Origin: Methanosarcina barkeri MS
Lineage (GTDB): Archaea > Halobacteriota > Methanosarcinia > Methanosarcinales > Methanosarcinaceae
DNA length: 64,000 bases
Assembly: GCF_000970025.1 (NCBI RefSeq)
Contig: NZ_CP009528.1
Coordinates: forward strand, 3,769,168 to 3,833,167
Direction of reading: 5' to 3'
Under the pieces are notes generated by a model that was not told where the DNA came from, made no database searches, and was given only the letters and a program-made list of their open reading frames with translations. Each line of letters starts with the position of its first letter. The stretch's first letter is position 1. The translations under genes were made by a program, and so were the position numbers. Positions 56,445-64,000 of this stretch are shown in pieces.

Positions 56445-57205
56445 CTAGACTGTCATAATATAAGTTAAAGCATGATTACTCATTCGTAACGTCTTACATC
56501 AGGCTGCAAGGACCATTAAGTCCTCAATAGTTCAAGTTTAGAGTTTCTATGGGGGAGTACTCTTAACAGAAATTACGCGTTTAAGTAGTAAAAGAAGTAT
56601 GAGCACGTACCTCTATCACATATATAAATTAGACATTTAAAGTCTTATGCGACTGGTTCTTTAGTTTAACTGTGTAGTTTCTTTCTCTATACTGGATAGC
56701 AGTCATCGAAGTGAATTTACGAATGAGCCTCATTTTATTTTTCTTAGAGATCATAATCTGACAAATCTGCCGAATTTTTAAGAAAGTTTCTGATTTCTGA
56801 CTCTTAGGTATAGCTTGATTAAGGAAAAACTCCTGAGGCTCAAATTACTAACTTCTACTTTGTACCCGATGATTAGCGTTACATTTTTCCTGTTACTGAT
56901 TTAATTTATACAGGATTTTCTCTTAACCTACTTTCTGCAGGTCGACATTTATTTTTTGGCAATTTTTAATGATATCGATTTTGGAAAAATCAGATTTCAG
57001 GTGTAAAATCGATATCCTTCAGCAAGAAAATTCCTTAACCGATGATCATATAATTGGCTTAGTTTATTTAAGGAAATATAGTTGTATCTGGAAAGTAATT
57101 TTTACATAAATAAAGAATTCATAGAAACCGTGTGTATTCTGCAAAGAAATAAATGTATCTATTAACTTTTAATGATCTCAAATTTATAGCACTGGAGGAG
57201 TTTGA
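56445..57205. other. 760-bp spacer, no gene seen
   Basis: I see no ORF or RNA that I can support. The region is AT-rich without strong tandem repeats, which is unusual in this window, so an unrecognised small RNA cannot be excluded. Confidence 0.45.
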
Positions 57206-57676
57206 TTGAATAAAGGAAATTTGACGTATTTTGTTGCTCTTATTTTCCTACTTCTTGTAGCCTTTTTAATCTTTTCGGAACAGAGAAAGGAAAAAAACTC
57301 AGGGATTGAGAACGTAAGTGTACAGGAAGCAAAAGAGATGATTGAAACAGGCGATGTATTCGTACTTGATGTTCGTACGCCTGATGAGTTTAACTCATCT
57401 CATATCAAAGGAGCGACCTTAATTCCCCTAAGCAATGCCTTTGGATCAAATTTGAGTTCGGATAGTCTGCTTAAAGCTCGTATAGACGAAGTACCCAAAG
57501 AGAAAATACTGGTTTACTGTAGAACAGGACGCAGAAGTGATACGGCAGGTAAAATGCTTGTAAACGCAGGATATTCCCAGGTTTATAATATGGTAGGAGG
57601 TATCATTGCCTGGACAGATGCAGGATATCAGGTTGTCAGCTCTGAAGATACAGAGTCTGAAGGCTCACATAATTGA
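57206..57676 (+). CDS. Membrane-anchored rhodanese-domain protein (TTG start)
   Basis: This 156-residue protein has an N-terminal signal anchor (YFVALIFLLLVAFLIFSE) and an extracytoplasmic rhodanese domain: VFVLDVRTPDEFNSSHIKGA near 50-69 and active-site loop YCRTGRRSDTAG near 110. The Cys should carry a persulfide, and the CRTGRRS loop is typical of single-domain thiosulfate sulfurtransferases. Start TTG 57206 follows GGAGGAG by five bases. Confidence 0.88.
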   Translation: MNKGNLTYFVALIFLLLVAFLIFSEQRKEKNSGIENVSVQEAKEMIETGDVFVLDVRTPDEFNSSHIKGATLIPLSNAFGSNLSSDSLLKARIDEVPKEKILVYCRTGRRSDTAGKMLVNAGYSQVYNMVGGIIAWTDAGYQVVSSEDTESEGSHN

Positions 57677-58117
57677 AATTACATAGTCTGCACTTCTAAT
57701 CGGCATCACATCACCTTATATAAGGAGCCGATTTTATCGGCCACAACTTTTGTATTTTTATTGTTCCGCATCTCAGTGAGCCAATAATTCTAATCATTTT
57801 CCTTTTTTTCAATATATTTCAATTGAAACCTGTTTTTTTCCAAGTGCAGTAACTTCAAACGAAGTAATTTTAAACGAAATAACCTCAAAAATAACTTAAA
57901 AAGAAATAACTCAAAAGAAATAACCTTAAATGCAGTAGCCTCTTAAGATCACTACTACATATTCTCTCTATGATTACTCTATACTTGTTCTGTAACTGAA
58001 AAGACTTTTATTCTCTAGAAATCTAAATTTACAATGAACTAAAAATTATAAAACTGGTTTTATATTATCACATTGGTGATAAAAATCAATTGAGTATTAA
58101 GTTTGGGGGTATAGAAT
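57677..58117. repeat. Spacer with degenerate AAATAACCTCAAA-type tandem repeats
   Basis: Between about 57845 and 57945, variants of AAACGAAATAACCTCAAA recur roughly seven times. No gene is supported in the spacer. Confidence 0.6.
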
Positions 58118-58507
58118 ATGGGAAGAGATGCACCAACCGAAGAGAAAAGCTCGATAACACCTAGAGATCGAAATGTAACTTTTGAAAGAGGCACTGAGTT
58201 TGTGGTTCCTTATGTAGAAAAAAATATTAGCAGGTGTAGATGTTCACAGTGTCCAGTTCAGGCTAAGAGTCGATGTGCACAGAGTGAGGTCAAGAGTGCA
58301 AAACAGGCATTGAAGAATGCTCATGCAGGTGAAGTTCCAGACCCAGAAAATGTTCCGGGTGTTTATTGCTCGGAAGGTCCGGCCCCATGTCAGGACCTTG
58401 ACTTTGACAGACAATGCATCTGCAGTTCATGTGAAGTCTGGAAGGAATATGATCTCAAAAATGCAAATCCAAACAACCATTTCTGTCAACATGGCAGAGC
58501 GACCTGA
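58118..58507 (+). CDS. Cysteine-rich protein, probably DUF2769
   Basis: This 129-residue cytoplasmic protein has paired Cys clusters: SRCRCSQCPVQAKSRC near 38-53, GVYCSEGPAPC near 81, RQCICSSCEVWKEYDL near 97 and HFCQHG near the end. This layout matches what I recall of DUF2769, a family frequent in Methanosarcina and without a known role; zinc or iron-sulfur binding is likely. There is no signal peptide. The start has GGGGGT upstream. Confidence 0.7.
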   Translation: MGRDAPTEEKSSITPRDRNVTFERGTEFVVPYVEKNISRCRCSQCPVQAKSRCAQSEVKSAKQALKNAHAGEVPDPENVPGVYCSEGPAPCQDLDFDRQCICSSCEVWKEYDLKNANPNNHFCQHGRAT

Positions 58508-58862
58508 TCTATCACTTCTGTCAGATGCTCAACATAATTAATTTATTTATTAATTTTTATTGGATCTTTGATTTAATATTTAGATAGTGTGTTTAAATTT
58601 CACTTGTTTTTCACTTGTTTTTCACTTGTTTTTCACTTTTTCTTAGAATTAGATTGCAATGGAAGCAGTTTTCTGGATTTATGAAAATTTAGTCTCTCAC
58701 CGAAAATACTATATCTTTTGATAAATATTGTTATTGATCAGTCAAAATATTTTGGGGTTGGCAAGTATAATTCTAATGTTTAATCCTAGGGCCTATCTTA
58801 GGTTTTTCAAGATTTCTAAAGGCTCAAATAGCCCTATTTCAACTTATGGAGGAGAAAAATAA
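58508..58862. other. Spacer with CACTTGTTTTT repeats
   Basis: TTTCACTTGTTTTTCACTTG repeats about four times near 58597-58640. Otherwise nothing is seen up to the RBS TGGAGGAG before 58863. Confidence 0.6.
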
Positions 58863-60878
58863 ATGGTATCCTCTTTACTGGCAAACGTTGACGTACTTCT
58901 TGGCTTTGCTATCTTAATTCTTACTATTTTCTACAGATTTCAAGTTCCTCCTGTACTTGGTTTTCTTGTAACCGGAATGCTGATTGGCCCATATGGGCTT
59001 GGTATTCTCAATGGAGGACAGAATGAACTGAATGCCGATCTCGGTGTAATCTTTTTACTCTTTACAATTGGAGTTGACCTCTCCTTAAAAGAACTATGGA
59101 AGATGAAGAAGGCTTTATTCTTGGGTGGAACTCTCCAGATCCTCTTAACTATATTTCTTACCCTCATTATTTGTTCATCTCTAGGTTTTAACTCCACTAC
59201 CTCTGTTTTTTTCGGTTTTTTGATATCACTTAGCAGTACTGCAATAGTACTCAAAGTCCTCCAGGACAGAAACGAAGTTTATACACAACATGGGAAAACC
59301 TCACTTGCAATTTTGATATTTCAGGATCTCGCTATCGTTCCCCTAATTCTTATTACCCCATTATTGGCTGGAGATTCTCTAAGCTTTGAAGGTTCACTTT
59401 CAACCGTTTTTCTCAAAGGTTCACTGGTCATTCTGGTTTTTATCCTGAGTGCCAAATTCCTGATTCCCTACATATTCTACCATGTGGGCAGGACGGGCAA
59501 TAAAGAGTTATTCCTTGTCAGTGTTGTTTTCATTTGCCTTTCTACCGCTCTCTTTACCTCAAGTATCGGGCTGTCTCTTGCCCTTGGCGCGTTTTTAGCT
59601 GGGATTGTCATATCAGGCTCCCAGTACAGCCAGCAAGCAATGGGCAATATTATACCTTTGAGAGATATGTTCATGAGCTTCTTTTTTGTGTCTGTAGGGA
59701 TGCTCTTGAACACTGAATATTTGCTTGATCATCTCATGATCCTTATTATTGCTTCAATTGCCTTAATAATTATAAAATCAATAGCAGGAGTAGCTAGTAC
59801 TTTTCTTCTCGGCTGCCCTCTTCGTGCAGCTATATTGACAGGGTTTGCATTGTCTCAGGTAGGAGAATTTTCTTTTGTTCTATCCAGATTGGGGGTGGAG
59901 TATTCTCTCATGACTGAAGAGGCTTACCAGGCGTTTCTTGCAGTTTCTATAATTACCATGGGAGTTACGCCTTTTTTGATTAATGCTTCCTACAAGCCCA
60001 TCGATTTCCTTGTCACAAGAGTTTCAGGAACAACCAACGGCCTGAAGCTAATACATGGCTTATATTCGGAACCTATTAAAGAAGAAGAACAGGCTGAGCC
60101 TGAAATGAAAGACCATTTAATCATCGTAGGTTTTGGTTTTTCCGGAAGAACAGTCTCGAAGGCTGCAAAAGCCGCAGGCATCCCTTATATTATTGTAGAA
60201 GCAAACCCTGAAATTGTTATCCAAGAAAAACAGAAGGGGGAAAACATCCACTATGGAGATGCAACTTTTGAGGTTGTACTGGAACATGCAGGCGTTAAGA
60301 GTGCAAGAGTTCTTATTATCGGGATCTCAGATTCAACCGCCACAGGTAAGATCGTAGAAATTGTGAAAAAATTGAATCCGAACATCTGTATCATCGCAAA
60401 AGTAAGGGATCTGCAGGAAATGAAACGCCTCAATTCCCTGGGAGCGGATGAAATCATCCCCGAGGAATATGAAACCTCAGTAGAAATCTTTGTCCGCGTG
60501 CTGGAAAAGTATCTGGTTCCGAGAGAGAACATTGAAAAACTTGTAAATGATGTGCGGGCTAATGGCTACCGGATGCTGCGAAAATTGTCAGGGAATACAT
60601 GTGATGATAGCGAGTTCAGCATAAAAGACGGGCTTCCTGGAGTTGATATTCAGGTTCTGAAAGTGGAAGATGGTTCAAGTTTCGATGGAAAAGCCCTTGA
60701 AGACCTGAACTTCAGAAAAAAACACGGAGTTACAGTACTTTCGGTTCGCAGAGGCTCAGATCTGATTTACACTCCAGAAGGAAATTTCATCCTTCATGCA
60801 AAAGATGCCTGTATCCTTCTTGGAAAACCTGAGGATCTTTGCAATATAAGAAGGTTCTTTGAAAGTATTCACGGATAA
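58863..60878 (+). CDS. CPA2-family monovalent cation/proton antiporter with RCK domains
   Basis: This 671-residue protein has a membrane domain of about 12-13 helices (1-390), with FLVTGMLIGPYGLGILNGG near 34 and SLALGAFLAGIVISGSQYS near 238, typical of KefB/C and NapA antiporters. A TrkA-N (RCK-N) Rossmann domain starts HLIIVGFGFSGRTVSKAAK near 420, and a TrkA-C (RCK-C) domain fills the last 75 residues. It should exchange potassium or sodium for protons under nucleotide control. RCK-C domains bind cyclic di-AMP in some bacteria, so a link with DacZ is possible. RBS GGAGGAG precedes ATG 58863. Confidence 0.9.
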   Translation: MVSSLLANVDVLLGFAILILTIFYRFQVPPVLGFLVTGMLIGPYGLGILNGGQNELNADLGVIFLLFTIGVDLSLKELWKMKKALFLGGTLQILLTIFLTLIICSSLGFNSTTSVFFGFLISLSSTAIVLKVLQDRNEVYTQHGKTSLAILIFQDLAIVPLILITPLLAGDSLSFEGSLSTVFLKGSLVILVFILSAKFLIPYIFYHVGRTGNKELFLVSVVFICLSTALFTSSIGLSLALGAFLAGIVISGSQYSQQAMGNIIPLRDMFMSFFFVSVGMLLNTEYLLDHLMILIIASIALIIIKSIAGVASTFLLGCPLRAAILTGFALSQVGEFSFVLSRLGVEYSLMTEEAYQAFLAVSIITMGVTPFLINASYKPIDFLVTRVSGTTNGLKLIHGLYSEPIKEEEQAEPEMKDHLIIVGFGFSGRTVSKAAKAAGIPYIIVEANPEIVIQEKQKGENIHYGDATFEVVLEHAGVKSARVLIIGISDSTATGKIVEIVKKLNPNICIIAKVRDLQEMKRLNSLGADEIIPEEYETSVEIFVRVLEKYLVPRENIEKLVNDVRANGYRMLRKLSGNTCDDSEFSIKDGLPGVDIQVLKVEDGSSFDGKALEDLNFRKKHGVTVLSVRRGSDLIYTPEGNFILHAKDACILLGKPEDLCNIRRFFESIHG

Positions 60879-60972
60879 TCAACAATTTCGCTAATTAAAA
60901 TTTCACGAATTAATTTTCATGTTTTCTCGATCTGCAATACAACATATATCCCATGCTTCCTGAGTTTTTACC

Positions 60973-61566
60973 ATGCGTCAGATCATTCTCGCGTCTGCAT
61001 CTCCAAGGCGAAAAGAATTGATTAAACAACTTATAGGAGATGACTTCCTGGTCTATGCCAGTTCCTATGAAGAATCTCCTTGCCCTGGCATACACCCTGA
61101 AGAACTTCTTTTAAAGCATTCTGTCGAAAAAGCCAGAGACGTAGCCAAACATCTTAATTCCGGGCTTGTAATTTCTGCTGATACCTCGGTGCTTTTTAAT
61201 GGAAAACTCATGGGAAAGCCAAAATCTTCCGAAGAAGCAGAGAAAATACTGAAACTCTTAAGTGGACAGCAATTCCTGGTTATAACCGGGCTTACAGTCC
61301 TTGACCTGGACAGAAGGACAGAAATCAGTGAACTGGAATCCACAACGGTCTGGATGGACAAAATAAGCAATGAACAGATTTCAGCCTATGTCAGAACAGG
61401 AGAACCCCTTGATAAAGCAGGAGCTTTTGCTGTTCAGGGAAAAGGGGCAACCTTTGTGGAAAAAATAGAGGGTGATTTCTTTAACGTCATAGGTCTCCCT
61501 CTTTTCCGTCTTGGAAAGATCCTGCAGAAAGCTGGAGTATCTATATTTAGTGAAGATCTATCCTGA
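60973..61566 (+). CDS. maf: Maf-family nucleotide pyrophosphatase
   Basis: This 197-residue protein starts [20 protein letters not shown], the Maf signature, and has [17 protein letters not shown] near 68 with the catalytic Asp and Lys. [20 protein letters not shown] near 156 and [11 protein letters not shown] complete the fold. Such enzymes hydrolyse non-standard or excess nucleoside triphosphates such as dTTP, UTP and modified pyrimidines. It follows the antiporter gene by about 95 bases. Confidence 0.92.
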   Translation: MRQIILASASPRRKELIKQLIGDDFLVYASSYEESPCPGIHPEELLLKHSVEKARDVAKHLNSGLVISADTSVLFNGKLMGKPKSSEEAEKILKLLSGQQFLVITGLTVLDLDRRTEISELESTTVWMDKISNEQISAYVRTGEPLDKAGAFAVQGKGATFVEKIEGDFFNVIGLPLFRLGKILQKAGVSIFSEDLS

Positions 61567-61790
61567 AAACCATTGTACTGCAACCGCTATGATGGTTGAT
61601 CCTTTCGTTGCTGAGTTTTTCGGTCAAGCCTTTTTTCAAAAGGGTTGCAGGCAAGCAATTTTTTCAAAAGGGTTGCGGGCAAGCAGTTTTTTAAAAGGGG
61701 TTGTGCTACAACCGTTATGATGACTGATCTCGTCGTTGCTGAGATTTTCGGTAAGCCTTTTCAAAAAAGGCTTGCGGTAAAAGTAATAAA
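61565..61790. repeat. Dispersed hairpin repeat cluster, inverted 80-bp element
   Basis: 61565-61651 read on the minus strand is close to 45289-45370, with roughly nine in ten bases the same by eye. A second, more diverged copy runs to about 61775. It fills most of the maf-cysS spacer (61567-61917). Confidence 0.8.
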
Positions 61791-61917
61791 GTATATCTGA
61801 CCAATTAGGTAATAAGAGATGATTAAAATAACTCTAAATCGAATTTGGATACATTAAAAAAGTTTTGTTTCATTTTTATAATTACTTCAGGCACTTAAAA
61901 ATCCAGAGGCGTTCCGG

Positions 61918-63339
61918 ATGCTCCAGGTTTACAATACTCTTACACGAAAGAAAGAGGTTTTCAAACCTTTAAAGGAAGGCGAAGTTTCGATTTACGCCTG
62001 CGGACCTACAGTTTACAACATGCCGCATATAGGCAACTATCGTACTTTTCTGATGGCAGATAATATTGTGAGAAGTCTTGAGTACCTTGGATATAAAGTA
62101 AAACTTGTAATGAACATTACTGATATAGATGACAAAACTATCAGGGATTCGAAAGTAGCCGGAATGTCACTTAAGGATTTTACGGATAAATATACGGCAG
62201 AGTTTTTTAAAGGCCTTAGTATGCTGAACATAAAAAGGGCTTCAGCTTACCCTAGGGCTACGGAAAATATTGACAGCATGATTGAACTTGCGCAAAAGCT
62301 AATAGACAAAGGGATGGCTTATGAAAAAGGCGGGTCGGTCTATTACAGAATTTCGTCATTTCCGGATTATGGCAAACTTTCAAAGCTTGATTTTGATAAC
62401 ATTATAATTGGCGCATCGGTGGACGTGGACGAATATGATAAAGATAATCCCCGCGATTTCGCCCTCCTGAAAGCTTCAACCCCCGAGGAAATTGAAAGGG
62501 GGATTTATTATGAGAGCCCATGGGGGAAAATCCGTCCTGGATGGCATATCGAATGCTCAGTGATGGCCATGAACCGCTTTGGGCCCACTCTGGATATGCA
62601 TTTAGGAGGAGTGGACCTTATTTTCCCTCACCACGAAAATGAGATTGCACAATCGGAAGGGGCAACAGGAAAACCTTTTGCATGCTACTGGATTCACGGA
62701 GAACATCTCATAGTCGAAGGAGAGAAAATGAGCAAATCCAAAGGAAACGTCTTCACCCTGCCGGAGATTGTTGAAAAGTACGGTGGGGAAGTTGTGCGTT
62801 TCATGTTTCTCTCAGTCCACTATCGTAAAAAACTGGACTATTCCGATGCCTTTGCCGAAAATGCAAAGAATAATTATTTACGGCTTAAAGAAACGCTTGA
62901 GAACCTTGAATTTAGCCTGGAAAGCGCAGAGAATACAGATTATCCTGGGGACGAAGAAGTTCTTAAAACCCTCCCTAAACTGGAGAAACAGTTTAGAGAA
63001 GCTCTTGAGGACGATTTCAACACCCCAAAAGCCTTAACGATTTTTAAGGAGCTTTCCCGTACAGCTAACAAGTACCTTGAATCCGAAAAAAATCGACAGG
63101 TCCTTGAGAAGCTTTATTCCCTTTACAGGCAGTTTTCAGATACCCTGGGCCTCTTTTCTGAATCAGGAAAAAAGAAAATCCCCACAGAAGTAATGAAACT
63201 GGTTGAAGAACGTGAAGCTGCCAGAAAAAAGAAAGATTGGGCAGTTTCAGACGCTATCAGAGAAAAAATAAAATCCATGGGATATATTGTTCAAGATACA
63301 AAAGAAGGGCCAAATGTAAAAGAAAACGAAGAAAGTTAA
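61918..63339 (+). CDS. cysS: Cysteinyl-tRNA synthetase
   Basis: This 473-residue class I synthetase charges tRNA(Cys) directly with cysteine. It has [19 protein letters not shown] near 28-46 (HIGN form of HIGH), zinc ligands including Cys in the ACGPT motif, [13 protein letters not shown] near 206 and [10 protein letters not shown] near 237, and [15 protein letters not shown] (KMSKS loop) near 268. The length is standard. The genome also has SepCysS at 41.5 kb, so both routes to Cys-tRNA exist. Confidence 0.96.
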   Translation: MLQVYNTLTRKKEVFKPLKEGEVSIYACGPTVYNMPHIGNYRTFLMADNIVRSLEYLGYKVKLVMNITDIDDKTIRDSKVAGMSLKDFTDKYTAEFFKGLSMLNIKRASAYPRATENIDSMIELAQKLIDKGMAYEKGGSVYYRISSFPDYGKLSKLDFDNIIIGASVDVDEYDKDNPRDFALLKASTPEEIERGIYYESPWGKIRPGWHIECSVMAMNRFGPTLDMHLGGVDLIFPHHENEIAQSEGATGKPFACYWIHGEHLIVEGEKMSKSKGNVFTLPEIVEKYGGEVVRFMFLSVHYRKKLDYSDAFAENAKNNYLRLKETLENLEFSLESAENTDYPGDEEVLKTLPKLEKQFREALEDDFNTPKALTIFKELSRTANKYLESEKNRQVLEKLYSLYRQFSDTLGLFSESGKKKIPTEVMKLVEEREAARKKKDWAVSDAIREKIKSMGYIVQDTKEGPNVKENEES

Positions 63340-63462
63340 GAAGGTATTTAAGGTCTGAACTTTAACTTAAATTAAAACGTCAATAATTATTTATTTATAT
63401 ATACAAGTTTACTTACGTTAATCTATTCTTACTCAGGGTCACAGTCTCTTTTTCTATGAGAC

Positions 63463-63942
63463 ATGACCATATTACCTAATGGGGGGCAGTTTCTGGATAA
63501 AATCACTGTTGATGAAAAAGTTACTGTTGATGAAAAAGTTACTGTTGATGAAAAAGTTACTGTTGATGAGAAAGTTATTGAAAATTCAGGTAGGGAGGCC
63601 TTAAAAGCAGGGGGTATTTTAGCCGAACTGGGGCATGCTCCAGGTACAGTAAAAAAATTTGCGCTTGTATCTCCGAAAGCCCTGGAAGAAAAATCCACAG
63701 AATCGGTTGATAATGCGATGCTTATGATTAAGGAGATTTCTAAAAAAGTTGTAGACAATCTAGAGGAAACTCCTCCTGAGTTCAGGCCATGTCAGGTGGA
63801 ACTGACTTTTAACTTACTTCTGACTATGAATGGAAAAGCAGTTATCACCAAATCGGAAAATGAGAAAAACCTGAAAGTAATGTTAATGTGGAAGAATAAA
63901 GGAGAGGAGACTGAGAAGGAAATCCCTGAAAAAGAAGGTTGA
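63463..63942 (+). CDS. Trypco1-like (CU044_2847 family) protein with an N-terminal repeat
   Basis: This 159-residue protein carries four copies of TVDEKV (18-bp DNA repeat, about 63504-63575) near residues 15-38. GGILAELGHAPGTVKKFALV precedes a domain ending ELTFNLLLTMNGKAVITKSE and KNLKVMLMWKNK. The latter resembles the trypsin-co-occurring domain 1, found beside protease effectors in prokaryotic conflict systems. No effector is visible before the window ends 58 bases later. The family call is from memory, and the weak RBS leaves the start uncertain. Confidence 0.6.
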   Translation: MTILPNGGQFLDKITVDEKVTVDEKVTVDEKVTVDEKVIENSGREALKAGGILAELGHAPGTVKKFALVSPKALEEKSTESVDNAMLMIKEISKKVVDNLEETPPEFRPCQVELTFNLLLTMNGKAVITKSENEKNLKVMLMWKNKGEETEKEIPEKEG

Positions 63943-64000
63943 AACTCGGTCTATACAGTTATATAAATTTTTAATGTAAGCATATGGGTTAGGATCGAAG

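Overview
The window comes from a methanogenic archaeon of the genus Methanosarcina; the species cannot be fixed from the sequence alone. Supporting evidence is euryarchaeal informational genes (PriS, GINS, aIF2-alpha, Nop10, RpoL, Csl4, L44e, S27e, Dph2, pelota), a SepCysS gene for tRNA-dependent cysteine synthesis beside a normal CysRS gene, a Methanosarcina-type S-layer protein, molybdopterin enzymes of the formylmethanofuran/formate family, and a DNA ligase gene interrupted by two in-frame UAG codons, as expected where UAG encodes pyrrolysine. Genes sit on both strands in short operons, separated by long AT-rich spacers full of short tandem repeats.

Layout. 0.9-11 kb: diadenylate cyclase (dacZ), a DUF1614-type membrane protein, a single-domain S-layer protein, a ribosome-rescue pair (RqcH/NFACT then pelota), and the decaying remains of a caspase / EACC1-like / FGE-domain conflict module. 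12-18.5 kb: priS-gins51, then rpl44e-rps27e-aIF2alpha-nop10-PAC2 chaperone, then EndoQ and tRNA-Ser. 18.6-27.6 kb: a molybdenum region with an FmdB-like protein, fdhA and fdhB on the minus strand, then a frameshifted molbindin gene and modABC on the plus strand. 27.7-35.6 kb: an intron-containing tRNA-Trp, an aminotransferase, unknown proteins, an RNase H-like protein, a dead IS66-type transposon and a secreted FmdE-like protein. 36-43.5 kb: a complete insertion sequence, hpt-dph2, a METTL5-like methyltransferase, csl4, rpoL and SepCysS. 43.6-49.5 kb: lysA, PolX, the UAG-containing ligase and tRNA-Gly. 49.8-64 kb: secreted and membrane proteins (beta-helix protein, methionine-rich repeat protein, variant ion channel, cysteine-rich peptide, rhodanese, CPA2 antiporter), Maf, CysRS, and at the edge a Trypco1-like protein that may open another conflict operon.

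How the genes may work together. The clearest functional cluster is molybdenum: ModABC imports molybdate/tungstate, molbindin would store it, and FdhAB with the FmdB-like protein would use it. The FmdB-like protein lacks the Cys-His pair expected at the metal site, so it is not a standard formylmethanofuran dehydrogenase subunit. A second theme is nucleic-acid maintenance (PriS, GINS, PolX, EndoQ, ligase, RNase H-like). The strongest unusual observations are the two in-frame UAG codons in the ligase, a tRNA-Trp intron that reads as a box C/D guide for its own tRNA, the eroded caspase module, the FmdB-like protein, and a repeat secreted protein with about 70 methionines and many N-glycosylation sequons. 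One IS shares its terminal repeats with two short non-autonomous elements, and an 80-bp repeat family recurs at 45 and 61 kb.
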